A stretch of DNA of 33,034 bases from Actinomycetes bacterium (GTDB taxonomy: Bacteria > Actinomycetota > Acidimicrobiia > Acidimicrobiales > JAKAVM01). The stretch spans positions 39,684 through 72,717 of the forward strand of contig JAKAWH010000002.1 of NCBI GenBank assembly GCA_021817065.1, in the 5' to 3' direction. The position numbers were made by a program, and so were the translations under genes. Within the stretch, counting starts at the first letter, position 1, and each line of letters starts with the position of its first letter. Below the pieces are notes generated by a model. That model ran no database searches. It was not told the origin of the DNA and was given only the letters and a program-made list of their open reading frames with translations. Positions 1 through 8,508 of this stretch are shown here, piece after piece.

Positions 1-3000
1 GATCTGGAGTACCGGCGCGATCCGGCGTCGGTGGGGGAGAGTTGGCGTGAATTCTTCGAAGACTATGTGCCGCCGGCAACCCCCGGGCTTGAGCGCCCGA
101 TTACCGGGGAACCGGCCCTTCCTCTTCGAGGTGCCGCCGCCCGGATCGTCACCAACATGGTCGCCAGCCTGGGAGTGCCCACTGCTACCAGTATCCGGCC
201 GATTCCCGCCAAGCTCCTTGAGGTGAATCGCGCCCTCCTCAACAAGCACCTGGCCAAGACATTGGGCGGGAAGGTGAGCTACACCCACCTGATCGGCTAC
301 GCCATCGTCCGCGCGCTGGTGGACGTGCCGGCGCTGAATTCGCACTTCCTGGAGGACATGGATGGGCGGGGCACTCCGGGGGTCGTTCGCCACGAGCACG
401 TGGGTCTCGGCCTTGCGGTGGACGTGGAAAAGGCGGGCGGATCCCGCAACTTGCTCGTGCCCTGCATCAAGGACGCCGATACTCTCGGGTTCCGGGGATT
501 CGTGATGGCCTACGAGGAGCTGATCCGAAAGGTTCGCTCGAACAAGCTGTCGGTCGACGACTTTGCTGGCGTGACGGTGACCCTCACCAATCCGGGCACC
601 TTGGGAACGGCGGGATCGATTCCGCGCCTCATGCCCGGACAGGGAGCTATTATCGCAACAGGATCTATTGACTATCCGCCGGAGCTTCAGGCCGCCGATC
701 CTGCGGTGCTGGCGTCGATGGGTATCTCGAAATCGATCGTCCTCACCTCCACCTACGACCACCGGATCATCCAGGGCGCGGAGTCGGGTATCTTCCTCGG
801 GAGGGTCCACGATTTCCTCCTGGGAGAGCGCGACTTCTACGACGAAGTGTTCTCCTCGATGGGTGCCCCGTTCCGTCCGATGGAATGGGAACGGGACACC
901 TCTCCCGCCGCCAGCCCGGAGCAGGCCGCGCTCAAGCAGATCCACTTCGGCAACCTCGTAAACATGTATCGAGTCCGTGGTCACCTGATCGCCCACCTCG
1001 ATCCTCTGGCCACCCAGCCTCCCCCGATGCACACCGAACTCGATCCGGCCACCCACGAGCTCACCGTATGGGATCTGGAGCGCCCCTTCCTCATCGAAGA
1101 CGCCAAGGGCCATCGCTACCAGTGCCTCGGAGACACCCTGGACATGTTGCGCGACGCGTATTGCCACACAGCGGGCATCGAGTACATGCATATTCAGGAT
1201 CCCGTTCAGAAGAAGTGGATCCAACGCGAGGTGGAAGGAGTGTCCACCGGCCTCACGACCCACGAGCAGCTTCACATTCTCGATCGGCTGAATGCCGCCG
1301 AGGCTTTCGAGAGGTTCCTCCATACCAGATATATAGGGCAGAAGCGGTTCGGGCTCGAGGGCGGAGAGTCGGCCATCCCCCTGCTCGACGGGATACTCGA
1401 TGAAGCCGCACAAGCGGGCATGGACGAGTGTGTCATGGGGATGGCCCACCGAGGCCGCTTGAACGTCATGGTCAACATCGTTGGCAAGTCATATGAAGAG
1501 ATGTTCGCTGAGTTCGAAGGGAACCTGGACCCGGAGACGGTGCAGGGGTCCGGCGACGTCAAGTACCACAAGGGATGCCTGGGGCAGTTCACCGGCAGGT
1601 CGGGAGCGAGCCTCCAGGTCCATCTGGCAGCCAACCCATCGCACCTCGAAGCGGTCGACCCGGTGGTGGAGGGGATGGCGCGCGCCCACCAGGACATCCT
1701 GCGCGGTTTCGCCCCTGTCGACGAGGCGATAGACAAGGTCCTACCCGTGTTGGTCCACGGAGACGCGGCTTTTGCCGGGCAGGGGGTCGTTGCCGAGACC
1801 TTGAACCTGTCCGGGCTGAAGGGATACCGGACCGGCGGAACGGTTCACCTGGTGATCAACAATCAGGTCGGTTTCACGACCGATCCCGCGGCAGCACGGT
1901 CGTCGGTCTATTCGACCGACGTGGCCAAGATGGTTCAGGCCCCGATCTTCCACGTCAACGGCGACGATCCCGAGGCTTGCGTGAGGGTGGGGAAGCTCGC
2001 GTTTGCTTTCCGCCAGGCTTTTCACAAGGACGTAGTCATTGACATGGTGTGCTATCGACGATTCGGGCACAACGAGGGCGATGAGCCGAGCTACACCCAA
2101 CCGCAGATGTACGAGAAGATCGACCGCCACCGGTCGGTTCGCAAGCTCTATACCGAGGCGCTGGTACGCCGCGGTGACCTCACCATGGAAGAGGCGGAGA
2201 AGGCACTTGACGATTTCCAGGCCAAGCTCCAGCGAGCGCTCGACGTCACCCGTTCCTCGGCACCGCCTGAGTTGGGCACGCTCCCGGCGCCGGTGCCGCT
2301 GATCCCGGTGCCTGCGGTGACCACCAGGGTCGATCCGATCGTTCTGGATGTGCTTGCCGACCACCTGAGCAGCATTCCCGATGGGTTCACCGCCCATCCA
2401 AAGCTGGTGGGACAGCTAGAAGGCAGGGGGAAGCTCTACGCGGAAGGACTGGTCGACTGGGGCTTGGCCGAGGCATTCGCCTACGGGACTCTGCTCCTGG
2501 AGGGCAAGGACGTCCGGTTGGCCGGTCAGGACACCCGGAGGGGCACCTTCAGCCATCGACATGCAGTATTGATCGACTACCAGACCGGGGAGGAGTACAG
2601 CCCTCTGTGCGCTCTGGACGCGGTGGCCGACAGGATCGCGACAGGTTCCGGGCCGGTGTCATCGGGACCCGGCCGGTTCTTCGTCTTCGACTCCTCGCTG
2701 TCGGAGTTCGCCGGGTTGGGGTTCGAGTACGGCTATTCGGTTGGTCATCCCGATGCCCTGGTGGCGTGGGAGGCTCAGTTTGGCGACTTCATCAACGGCG
2801 CCCAGACGGTGGTGGACGAGTTCATCACCGCCGCTGCGGAGAAGTGGGACCAGGAGTCTGGACTGATCCTGCTGCTTCCCCACGGTTATGAAGGACAGGG
2901 ACCCGACCACTCCTCGGCTCGATTGGAGAGGTTCCTCAACCTGGCAGCGGGGGACAACATGTGGGTGGTCAACCCGACCAGCGCGGCACAGTGCTTCCAT

Positions 3001-3588
3001 CTGCTCCGGGCACAGGCGGCGCGGGCACAGGCGGGCTGGAGGAGGCCCCTGGTGGTGATGTCGCCCAAGTCGCTGCTTCGGGCACGGGCGGCGCGCTCTC
3101 CGGTGATCGAGCTGACTGAAGGATCGTTCCGCGAGGTGATCGATGATCCAGCCTCCCCCGCTTCGCTGCCCACCGCGGCCCCCGCTTCGCTGCCCACCGC
3201 GGCCCCTGTCGAGTCGGTCCAACGGGTGGTCCTGTGCAGCGGGAAGGTGGCCTACGACGCCATATCGCGCCGGGATGCTGCCGGCCGGCAGGGACAGGTG
3301 GCGGTGGTGCGAGTGGAGCAGCTCTACCCGTGGCCGGAGGCAGAGGTGGAAGCGGTCCTCGGGCGTTACCCGCGGGCGGGCGAGGTTGTCTGGCTCCAGG
3401 AGGAACCAGAGAATATGGGAGCGTGGAGCTTCGTTCACGGCCGGCTTCACCGGATGGTCAGAGACGGACGCACCCTCCTCCATGTGAGTCGCCGGGAGGC
3501 GGGAAGTCCTGCCACTGGCAGCGCGGTGCTCCACAAGCTGGAAGGTGAGGACCTTCTCGACCGGGCAGTGGGGGTGCAGTCGGGCTGA
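1..3588 (+). CDS. kgd: Multifunctional 2-oxoglutarate decarboxylase / dehydrogenase E1 with succinyltransferase domain, 5'-partial
   Basis: The reading frame is open from base 1 (DLEYRRDPASVGESWREFF), which matches the usual Kgd N-terminal segment, so the true start lies a little upstream of the window. Counting from the first codon, an E2-type acyltransferase domain covers about 40-285 and ends near the catalytic DHRIIQG motif (His254). The thiamine-diphosphate E1 domain follows, with GMAHRGRLNVM, the HGDAAFAGQG cofactor motif near 586-595 and NNQVGFTTDP, then the transketolase-like C-terminal part. This two-activity fusion is the actinobacterial form. It decarboxylates 2-oxoglutarate in the TCA cycle and works with E2/E3 partners in the cytoplasm. 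An in-frame duplication of PASLPTAA sits in the C-terminal E1 region. Family identification is secure; the missing N-terminus is a window effect. Confidence 0.95.
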   Translation, partial: DLEYRRDPASVGESWREFFEDYVPPATPGLERPITGEPALPLRGAAARIVTNMVASLGVPTATSIRPIPAKLLEVNRALLNKHLAKTLGGKVSYTHLIGYAIVRALVDVPALNSHFLEDMDGRGTPGVVRHEHVGLGLAVDVEKAGGSRNLLVPCIKDADTLGFRGFVMAYEELIRKVRSNKLSVDDFAGVTVTLTNPGTLGTAGSIPRLMPGQGAIIATGSIDYPPELQAADPAVLASMGISKSIVLTSTYDHRIIQGAESGIFLGRVHDFLLGERDFYDEVFSSMGAPFRPMEWERDTSPAASPEQAALKQIHFGNLVNMYRVRGHLIAHLDPLATQPPPMHTELDPATHELTVWDLERPFLIEDAKGHRYQCLGDTLDMLRDAYCHTAGIEYMHIQDPVQKKWIQREVEGVSTGLTTHEQLHILDRLNAAEAFERFLHTRYIGQKRFGLEGGESAIPLLDGILDEAAQAGMDECVMGMAHRGRLNVMVNIVGKSYEEMFAEFEGNLDPETVQGSGDVKYHKGCLGQFTGRSGASLQVHLAANPSHLEAVDPVVEGMARAHQDILRGFAPVDEAIDKVLPVLVHGDAAFAGQGVVAETLNLSGLKGYRTGGTVHLVINNQVGFTTDPAAARSSVYSTDVAKMVQAPIFHVNGDDPEACVRVGKLAFAFRQAFHKDVVIDMVCYRRFGHNEGDEPSYTQPQMYEKIDRHRSVRKLYTEALVRRGDLTMEEAEKALDDFQAKLQRALDVTRSSAPPELGTLPAPVPLIPVPAVTTRVDPIVLDVLADHLSSIPDGFTAHPKLVGQLEGRGKLYAEGLVDWGLAEAFAYGTLLLEGKDVRLAGQDTRRGTFSHRHAVLIDYQTGEEYSPLCALDAVADRIATGSGPVSSGPGRFFVFDSSLSEFAGLGFEYGYSVGHPDALVAWEAQFGDFINGAQTVVDEFITAAAEKWDQESGLILLLPHGYEGQGPDHSSARLERFLNLAAGDNMWVVNPTSAAQCFHLLRAQAARAQAGWRRPLVVMSPKSLLRARAARSPVIELTEGSFREVIDDPASPASLPTAAPASLPTAAPVESVQRVVLCSGKVAYDAISRRDAAGRQGQVAVVRVEQLYPWPEAEVEAVLGRYPRAGEVVWLQEEPENMGAWSFVHGRLHRMVRDGRTLLHVSRREAGSPATGSAVLHKLEGEDLLDRAVGVQSG
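3157..3204 (+). repeat. 24-bp tandem duplication inside kgd
   Basis: Two perfect adjacent copies of a 24-bp unit (3157-3180 and 3181-3204) encode PASLPTAA twice. The unit is a multiple of three, so the frame is kept. It makes a short Pro/Ala-rich surface insertion in the C-terminal E1 domain, probably a loop expansion by replication slippage. Confidence 0.9.
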
Positions 3589-3623
3589 CGCCCTCCACCA
3601 TCCGCGCCCCTCGCTGGCGCGCC

Positions 3624-4358
3624 ATGTATCAAAGGGGAGTGGCCCATTACCGTGACCAGGGTGTGGTCCTGCGCACCTACCGGCTGGGCGAGGCGGACAG
3701 GATCGTCGTCTTCGCCACCCGGGACCATGGAAAAGTCCGGGCGGTGGCCAAAGGTGTTCGCCGCACCCGGAGCCGGATCGGAGCACGGTTGGAGCCGCTC
3801 AGCTACGTGTCCCTTCTCCTGTGGAAAGGGCGCAATCTGGATACCGTCACCCAGGTCGAGGTTCTCGATTCATTCGGTCCATTGCGCGAGGACCTGGGCA
3901 AGCTGTCGGCCGCTTCTGCCATCGCCGAGGTAGCCGACCGGATATTCCAGGAGGGGGCCGTCTACACGGAGATGTACGTGATGCTGCTCCGGGCTCTGTC
4001 CACCCTGTCGACGTGTGACTCCCCGATGGTGGTCCCCGCCTTCTTCCTCAAGGCGCTGGCGGCCGACGGGGTGGGTCTGGTGATGGACGTGTGTGCCGGG
4101 TGCGGATCGGCACCGCCCCTGGCTGCATTCGATCCGGCGGAGGGAGGGGCGTTGTGTCGGAGCTGCCGGCGCGGTGCGGCGATTTCCGAGGAGGCGCGCG
4201 GAGTGATGGAGCGAATTGTCTCCGGCGGCTTGGCCGGGGTGCTAGCCGAAAAGATTCCCACCGGGGTGGTGGGGGAGGTGCGGCACCTCGCCACCGAGGC
4301 GATGGAGCACCATCTGGAAGCCCGCCTTCGCAGCATTCAACTGGTGGAAGGAGCGTGA
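3624..4358 (+). CDS. recO: DNA repair protein RecO
   Basis: 244 residues, the normal RecO length. The N-terminal OB fold carries the family signature YRDQGVVLRTYRLGEADRIV (about residues 9-28) followed by GKVRAVAKGVRRTRSR, a basic DNA-binding stretch. The C-terminal helical domain contains a CAGC...CRSC zinc-binding arrangement typical of many RecO proteins. RecO loads RecA onto SSB-coated DNA together with RecR in RecFOR recombinational repair. The gene begins 35 bp after kgd and ends 53 bp before glyS. The ATG at 3624 is used here; a GTG at 3642 preceded by AAAGGGGA is a possible shorter start, since conserved sequence only begins near HYRDQG. Confidence 0.93.
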   Translation: MYQRGVAHYRDQGVVLRTYRLGEADRIVVFATRDHGKVRAVAKGVRRTRSRIGARLEPLSYVSLLLWKGRNLDTVTQVEVLDSFGPLREDLGKLSAASAIAEVADRIFQEGAVYTEMYVMLLRALSTLSTCDSPMVVPAFFLKALAADGVGLVMDVCAGCGSAPPLAAFDPAEGGALCRSCRRGAAISEEARGVMERIVSGGLAGVLAEKIPTGVVGEVRHLATEAMEHHLEARLRSIQLVEGA

Positions 4359-4397
4359 TCCAGTTCCCGGTCATCGGGCCGCTGGCTCCCGCCCGGC

Positions 4398-4403
4398 TAT
4401 CCT
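4398..4403 (+). promoter_or_regulatory. Candidate -10 element of glyS (leaderless)
   Basis: TATCCT ends 9 nt before the glyS ATG and there is no Shine-Dalgarno sequence. This fits the TAnnnT -10 plus start-codon arrangement seen before several other genes in the window. No convincing -35. Confidence 0.5.
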
Positions 4404-4411
4404 GAAGAGCC

Positions 4412-5761
4412 ATGCCGCCGACCGAAGATCTAATGGAACGCGTGGTGAACCTCGCCAAGAGGAGGGGCTTCGTCTATCCCTCTGCCGAGATCTACGGCGG
4501 ATTTCGCTCTACCTACGACTACGGCCCGCTTGGCGTGCTCATGCTCCGCAATGTCAAGGACGCCTGGTGGCGCTCGATGGTCCAGATGCGTACCGACGTG
4601 GTGGGCCTCGATGCGGCCATCCTCTCCAGTCCCCGGATCTGGGAGGCCTCCGGACATCTGGCCAACTTCACCGACCCGCTGGTCGACTGCAGAAAGTGCA
4701 AGGAGCGCTGGCGCGAGGACCAGCTCCCGCGAATGGGTGCCGACCCGAATGGGGAGGGAGGTACGCCGGTGTGCCCGGCATGTGGATCAACCGATCTCAC
4801 TGAATCCCGAGCATTCAACCTCATGTTCAAGACCTTCGCTGGACCGGTGGAGGACGAAGGGTCGGTGGCCTACCTTCGTCCGGAGACCGCACAGGGGATG
4901 TTCGTCAACTTCGCCAACGTACTGAATACCACTCGCAAGAGGCCGCCGTTCGGCATCGCCCAGATGGGAAAGTCGTTCCGGAACGAGATCACTCCGGGGA
5001 ACTTCGTCTTCCGCACCCGCGAGTTCGAGCAGATGGAGCTGGAGTTCTTCGTTCCTCCGGAGGAAGGCAAGAAGTGGTTCGAATACTGGCTAGAAGAGCG
5101 TTTCGGCTGGTACAAGCGGCTCGGGATCCCCGATGAGATGCTCCGGCTGCGCCACCACGACGCCGACGAGCTTTCCCATTACTCGGCCGGTACCGCCGAC
5201 GTGGAGTTCCTTTATCCGTGGGGGTGGGGGGAGCTCGAGGGAATCGCCAACCGGACCGACTTCGACCTCAAGGCCCACGCGAAGGCATCGGGCGAGAAGC
5301 TGGAGTACTTCGATCAGGCCACCGGGGAACGCTACGTTCCCCATGTCATCGAGCCGGCGGCCGGTGCCACCCGTGCCATGATGGCGTTCCTGCTTGCCGC
5401 CTACGCCGAAGACGAGATAGGCGGCGAGCCTCGCACCGTCCTTCGGCTCCATCCTGAGCTCGCCCCATACAAGGTGGCGGTCCTACCTCTGTCGAAGAAG
5501 GATACGTTGACCCCGGTTGCGAGCGAGGTGCTCGACCTTCTCCAGCCTCACTTCATGTGCGACTACGACGAGACCCAGTCGATCGGACGGCGGTATCGCC
5601 GCCAGGACGAGATCGGTACCCCGCTGGCGGTGACTATCGACTTCGAGAGCCTGGAGGACCGCTGCGTCACCATTCGTGAGCGTGACACCACCGAACAGGT
5701 CCGGGTTCCCATCGATGAGGTCGTGGGCGAGGTTCGGGGTCGATTGGGCTGGGGCGCCTGA
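4412..5761 (+). CDS. glyS: Glycyl-tRNA synthetase (single-chain, class II)
   Basis: 449 residues, the length of the alpha2 (eukaryote/actinobacterial-type) glycyl-tRNA synthetase, not the alpha2beta2 GlyQ/GlyS type. Class II motif 2 is visible as FRNEITPGNFVFRTREFEQM and motif 3 as GATRAMMAFLLAAY. A zinc-binding insertion is marked by CRKC and CPAC. The C-terminal anticodon-binding domain starts near APYKVAVLPLSKKD. The enzyme charges tRNA-Gly in the cytoplasm. The ATG at 4412 is supported by the -10 hexamer ending 9 nt upstream; an in-frame ATG at 4433 is less likely on that ground. Lies between recO and ppdK, same strand. Confidence 0.96.
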   Translation: MPPTEDLMERVVNLAKRRGFVYPSAEIYGGFRSTYDYGPLGVLMLRNVKDAWWRSMVQMRTDVVGLDAAILSSPRIWEASGHLANFTDPLVDCRKCKERWREDQLPRMGADPNGEGGTPVCPACGSTDLTESRAFNLMFKTFAGPVEDEGSVAYLRPETAQGMFVNFANVLNTTRKRPPFGIAQMGKSFRNEITPGNFVFRTREFEQMELEFFVPPEEGKKWFEYWLEERFGWYKRLGIPDEMLRLRHHDADELSHYSAGTADVEFLYPWGWGELEGIANRTDFDLKAHAKASGEKLEYFDQATGERYVPHVIEPAAGATRAMMAFLLAAYAEDEIGGEPRTVLRLHPELAPYKVAVLPLSKKDTLTPVASEVLDLLQPHFMCDYDETQSIGRRYRRQDEIGTPLAVTIDFESLEDRCVTIRERDTTEQVRVPIDEVVGEVRGRLGWGA

Positions 5762-5809
5762 TCGGGATCGGACGTGATCTGCCAACTGGGCCAGGTCTTT
5801 CGGAGTCAC

Positions 5810-5815
5810 TAACCT
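5810..5815 (+). promoter_or_regulatory. Candidate -10 element of ppdK (leaderless)
   Basis: TAACCT ends 7 nt before the ppdK ATG, placing the expected transcription start at or next to the A of the ATG. No ribosome-binding site precedes the start. Confidence 0.5.
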
Positions 5816-5821
5816 GGGGCG

Positions 5822-8464
5822 ATGCCCTTCGTTTTCGACTTCGCGCACGCCCATGAACGCCCCCCCAAGGAGCTGAAGGACCTCCTAGGAGGCAAAGGGG
5901 CCAACCTGGCCGAGATGACCTCCGTGCTGGGCCTCCCGGTTCCTCATGGCTTCACCATCTCGACCGAGGCCTGCCGAGCCTACATGCAGGGGGGTTGGCC
6001 GGCAGCTCTCGACGGCGAGGTGGCCGCTGCCCGCTCTCGCCTGGAGTCGTCGATGGGCAAGGTTCTCGGCGACCCCGCCGACCCGCTCCTGGTCTCGGTT
6101 CGGTCGGGGGCCAAGTTCTCCATGCCGGGAATGATGGACACCGTCCTCAACCTCGGCCTGAACGACGAATCGGTGGAGGGCCTGGCCAAGCAGACTTCCG
6201 ACGAGCGTTTCGCCTATGACTCCTACCGGCGTTTCATCTCAATGTACGGACGGATCGTCCAGGGGATCGCCGGTGAGTCGTTCGACGGTCCTTTTGAGGC
6301 CGCCAAGGAGCAGGCAGGTGTCGGATCGGATGCCGAGATTCCGGCCGAGCGCCTACGCGACTTGATCTTCACCTTCAAACAAGTGGTGGAAAAGGCGACC
6401 GGGGCTCCTTTTCCCCAAGATCCTGCCGACCAGCTCCATGGAGCGATCGAGGCGGTCTTCCGCTCCTGGAACGGCCCCCGGGCCATCGCCTACCGAAACC
6501 GGGAGAAGATCTCCCACGACCTGGGTACCGCGGTCAATGTGCAGTCAATGGTCTTCGGGAACCGCGACGACAATTCGGGAACCGGCGTGGGCTTTACCCG
6601 CGATCCGGCTACCGGAGCGAAGGGTGCGTACGGGGACTTCCTGATCAACGCCCAGGGCGAGGACGTGGTGGCCGGCATTCGCAATACCCTGCCCCTCTCG
6701 GCACTGTCCGAGCGCTTCCCATCGGTTTACGATGAACTAATGGGGATCTTCGCCCGGCTGGAAAGCCACTACCGCGACATGTGCGACACCGAATTCACCA
6801 TCGAACAGGGCAAGCTGTGGATGCTCCAAACCAGGGTCGGCAAGCGGACCGGAGTGGCCGCCCTCCGCATGGCGGTAGAAATGTGTTCGCCGTCCGATCT
6901 TGGGCTTGCCCGAGAGGAAGTACTTCTCCGGATGACCGAAGACCATCTGTCCCAGGTCCTCCACCCGCAATTCGCTGTTGCCTCGGTGGACGTGGCGGCC
7001 CGGGGACTTGCGGCATCGCCTGGCGCGGCCGTCGGCCACGCTTATTTCTCCGCCGATGATGCTGCCGCCGCCGCCGAGCAGGGGACCCAGGTGATCCTGG
7101 TTCGTTCGGAGACCTCGCCGGAGGATGTGCATGGGATGATCGCTTCGCAGGGGATTCTCACCTCGCGGGGAGGCCTTGTTTCCCATGCGGCGGTCGTTGC
7201 CCGTGGCTGGGGCAAGCCGGCCGTGGTGGGTGCCGATGCGGTCAAGATCGATGGGAAGGCGTTCACCGTGCCCGACGGGCGGCGGGTGGTGGAAGGGGAC
7301 CCCATCTCCATCAACGGGACCACAGGGGAGATCGTCATCGGGGAGGTACCCTTGTCCTCCGCGGAGGCGCCAGAAGATCTTAAGACGATCCTATCGTGGG
7401 CAGATGAAATCCGTGCAGGCAAGCTGGCGGTGCGGGCTAACGCCGACAACGGTCCGGATGCTGCCAACGCGCGCGCCTTCGGTGCGGAGGGCATCGGATT
7501 GTGCCGCACCGAGCACATGTTCCTGGGAGACGACCGCCTGCCGATCGTTCGACGGATGATCCTCAGCGAGACGGACGAAGAAGAGGCTGCTGCGCTGGAG
7601 GAGTTGCGCGAGGCGCAGAGGTCCGATTTCGAGGCGATCCTGGAGGCGATGGACGGCTTGCCGGTGACGGTCCGCCTCCTCGACCCTCCACTCCACGAAT
7701 TCCTTCCCGACGTGGAGTCTCTCCGGATCAAGGAGGCCACCGAGGGGCTGTCGCCGGAAGAGGAGAAGCTTCTGCGGGCGGCGGAATCGTGGCGTGAGCA
7801 GAACCCGATGATCGGCACCCGGGGTGTGCGTCTCGGCGTATTGAAGCCGGGGCTGTACGCGATGCAGGTCACTGCCCTCATGCAGGCTGCAGCCGACCGG
7901 GCGGCGGCCGGAGGCAACCCGATTGTCGAGGTGATGATCCCCCTGACGGTCACGCCCGAAGAGATGGAGCTGGCGCGGGGTTGGGTGGAAGAGGCAATCG
8001 CTGCGGTGGCGGCGGAGCGAGGAGCTCAGGCGCTCGTTCAAGCCAATGTCACCATCGGCACCATGATCGAAACGCCCCGGGGAGCTTTGCAGGCGGGCGC
8101 CATTGCCGAGTTCGCCGACTTTTTCTCGTTCGGGACCAATGATCTAACTCAGATGACCTTCGGGTTCAGCCGTGATGACGTGGAGGGGCGGATGATGAAC
8201 GCCTATCTGGAGAAGGGACTGCTCAAGCGGAACCCTTTCGAGACTCTGGACATCGCGGGGGTCGGGGAGCTTGTCAGGATCGCAGGGGAGCGGGGACGGG
8301 CCACCAAGCCGAAACTCAAGCTGGGGGTCTGCGGCGAGCACGGGGGCGATCCCGAATCGATCGCCTTTTTCGCCGATGCCGGGCTTGACTACGTGAGTTG
8401 TTCGCCCTTCCGGGTGCCGGTTGCCCGCTTGGCGGCTGCCCAGGCGATCCTCGCGGCCCAGTGA
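5822..8464 (+). CDS. ppdK: Pyruvate, phosphate dikinase
   Basis: 880 residues, standard PPDK length. The N-terminal ATP-grasp domain shows LLGGKGANLAEM near residue 20 and SVRSGAKFSMPGMMDTVLNL. The central phosphohistidine domain has TSRGGLVSHAAVVARGWGKP with catalytic His455. The C-terminal PEP/pyruvate TIM barrel has GIGLCRTEHMF, SFGTNDLTQMTFGFSRDD and GVCGEHGGDP with active-site Cys837. The enzyme interconverts pyruvate + ATP + Pi and PEP + AMP + PPi, linking glycolysis and gluconeogenesis in the cytoplasm. All key residues are present and no frameshift is seen. Start ATG is fixed by the upstream TAACCT element. Confidence 0.97.
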   Translation: MPFVFDFAHAHERPPKELKDLLGGKGANLAEMTSVLGLPVPHGFTISTEACRAYMQGGWPAALDGEVAAARSRLESSMGKVLGDPADPLLVSVRSGAKFSMPGMMDTVLNLGLNDESVEGLAKQTSDERFAYDSYRRFISMYGRIVQGIAGESFDGPFEAAKEQAGVGSDAEIPAERLRDLIFTFKQVVEKATGAPFPQDPADQLHGAIEAVFRSWNGPRAIAYRNREKISHDLGTAVNVQSMVFGNRDDNSGTGVGFTRDPATGAKGAYGDFLINAQGEDVVAGIRNTLPLSALSERFPSVYDELMGIFARLESHYRDMCDTEFTIEQGKLWMLQTRVGKRTGVAALRMAVEMCSPSDLGLAREEVLLRMTEDHLSQVLHPQFAVASVDVAARGLAASPGAAVGHAYFSADDAAAAAEQGTQVILVRSETSPEDVHGMIASQGILTSRGGLVSHAAVVARGWGKPAVVGADAVKIDGKAFTVPDGRRVVEGDPISINGTTGEIVIGEVPLSSAEAPEDLKTILSWADEIRAGKLAVRANADNGPDAANARAFGAEGIGLCRTEHMFLGDDRLPIVRRMILSETDEEEAAALEELREAQRSDFEAILEAMDGLPVTVRLLDPPLHEFLPDVESLRIKEATEGLSPEEEKLLRAAESWREQNPMIGTRGVRLGVLKPGLYAMQVTALMQAAADRAAAGGNPIVEVMIPLTVTPEEMELARGWVEEAIAAVAAERGAQALVQANVTIGTMIETPRGALQAGAIAEFADFFSFGTNDLTQMTFGFSRDDVEGRMMNAYLEKGLLKRNPFETLDIAGVGELVRIAGERGRATKPKLKLGVCGEHGGDPESIAFFADAGLDYVSCSPFRVPVARLAAAQAILAAQ

Positions 8465-8494
8465 CCGCGCGCTGAGCTCAGCCCTACCCACCGC

Positions 8495-8500
8495 TAGCAT
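8495..8500 (+). promoter_or_regulatory. Candidate -10 element of the hydrolase gene at 8509 (leaderless)
   Basis: TAGCAT ends 9 nt before the ATG; no Shine-Dalgarno sequence is present. Same layout as the glyS and ppdK starts. Confidence 0.45.
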
Positions 8501-8508
8501 CGCGGGCA

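Noticed and set aside
2659-3786. 375-codon antisense frame across the end of kgd and start of recO
   Set aside because: Shadow of kgd in G+C-rich DNA; Arg/Pro/Gly/His-rich, no family features, and it crosses the gene boundary.
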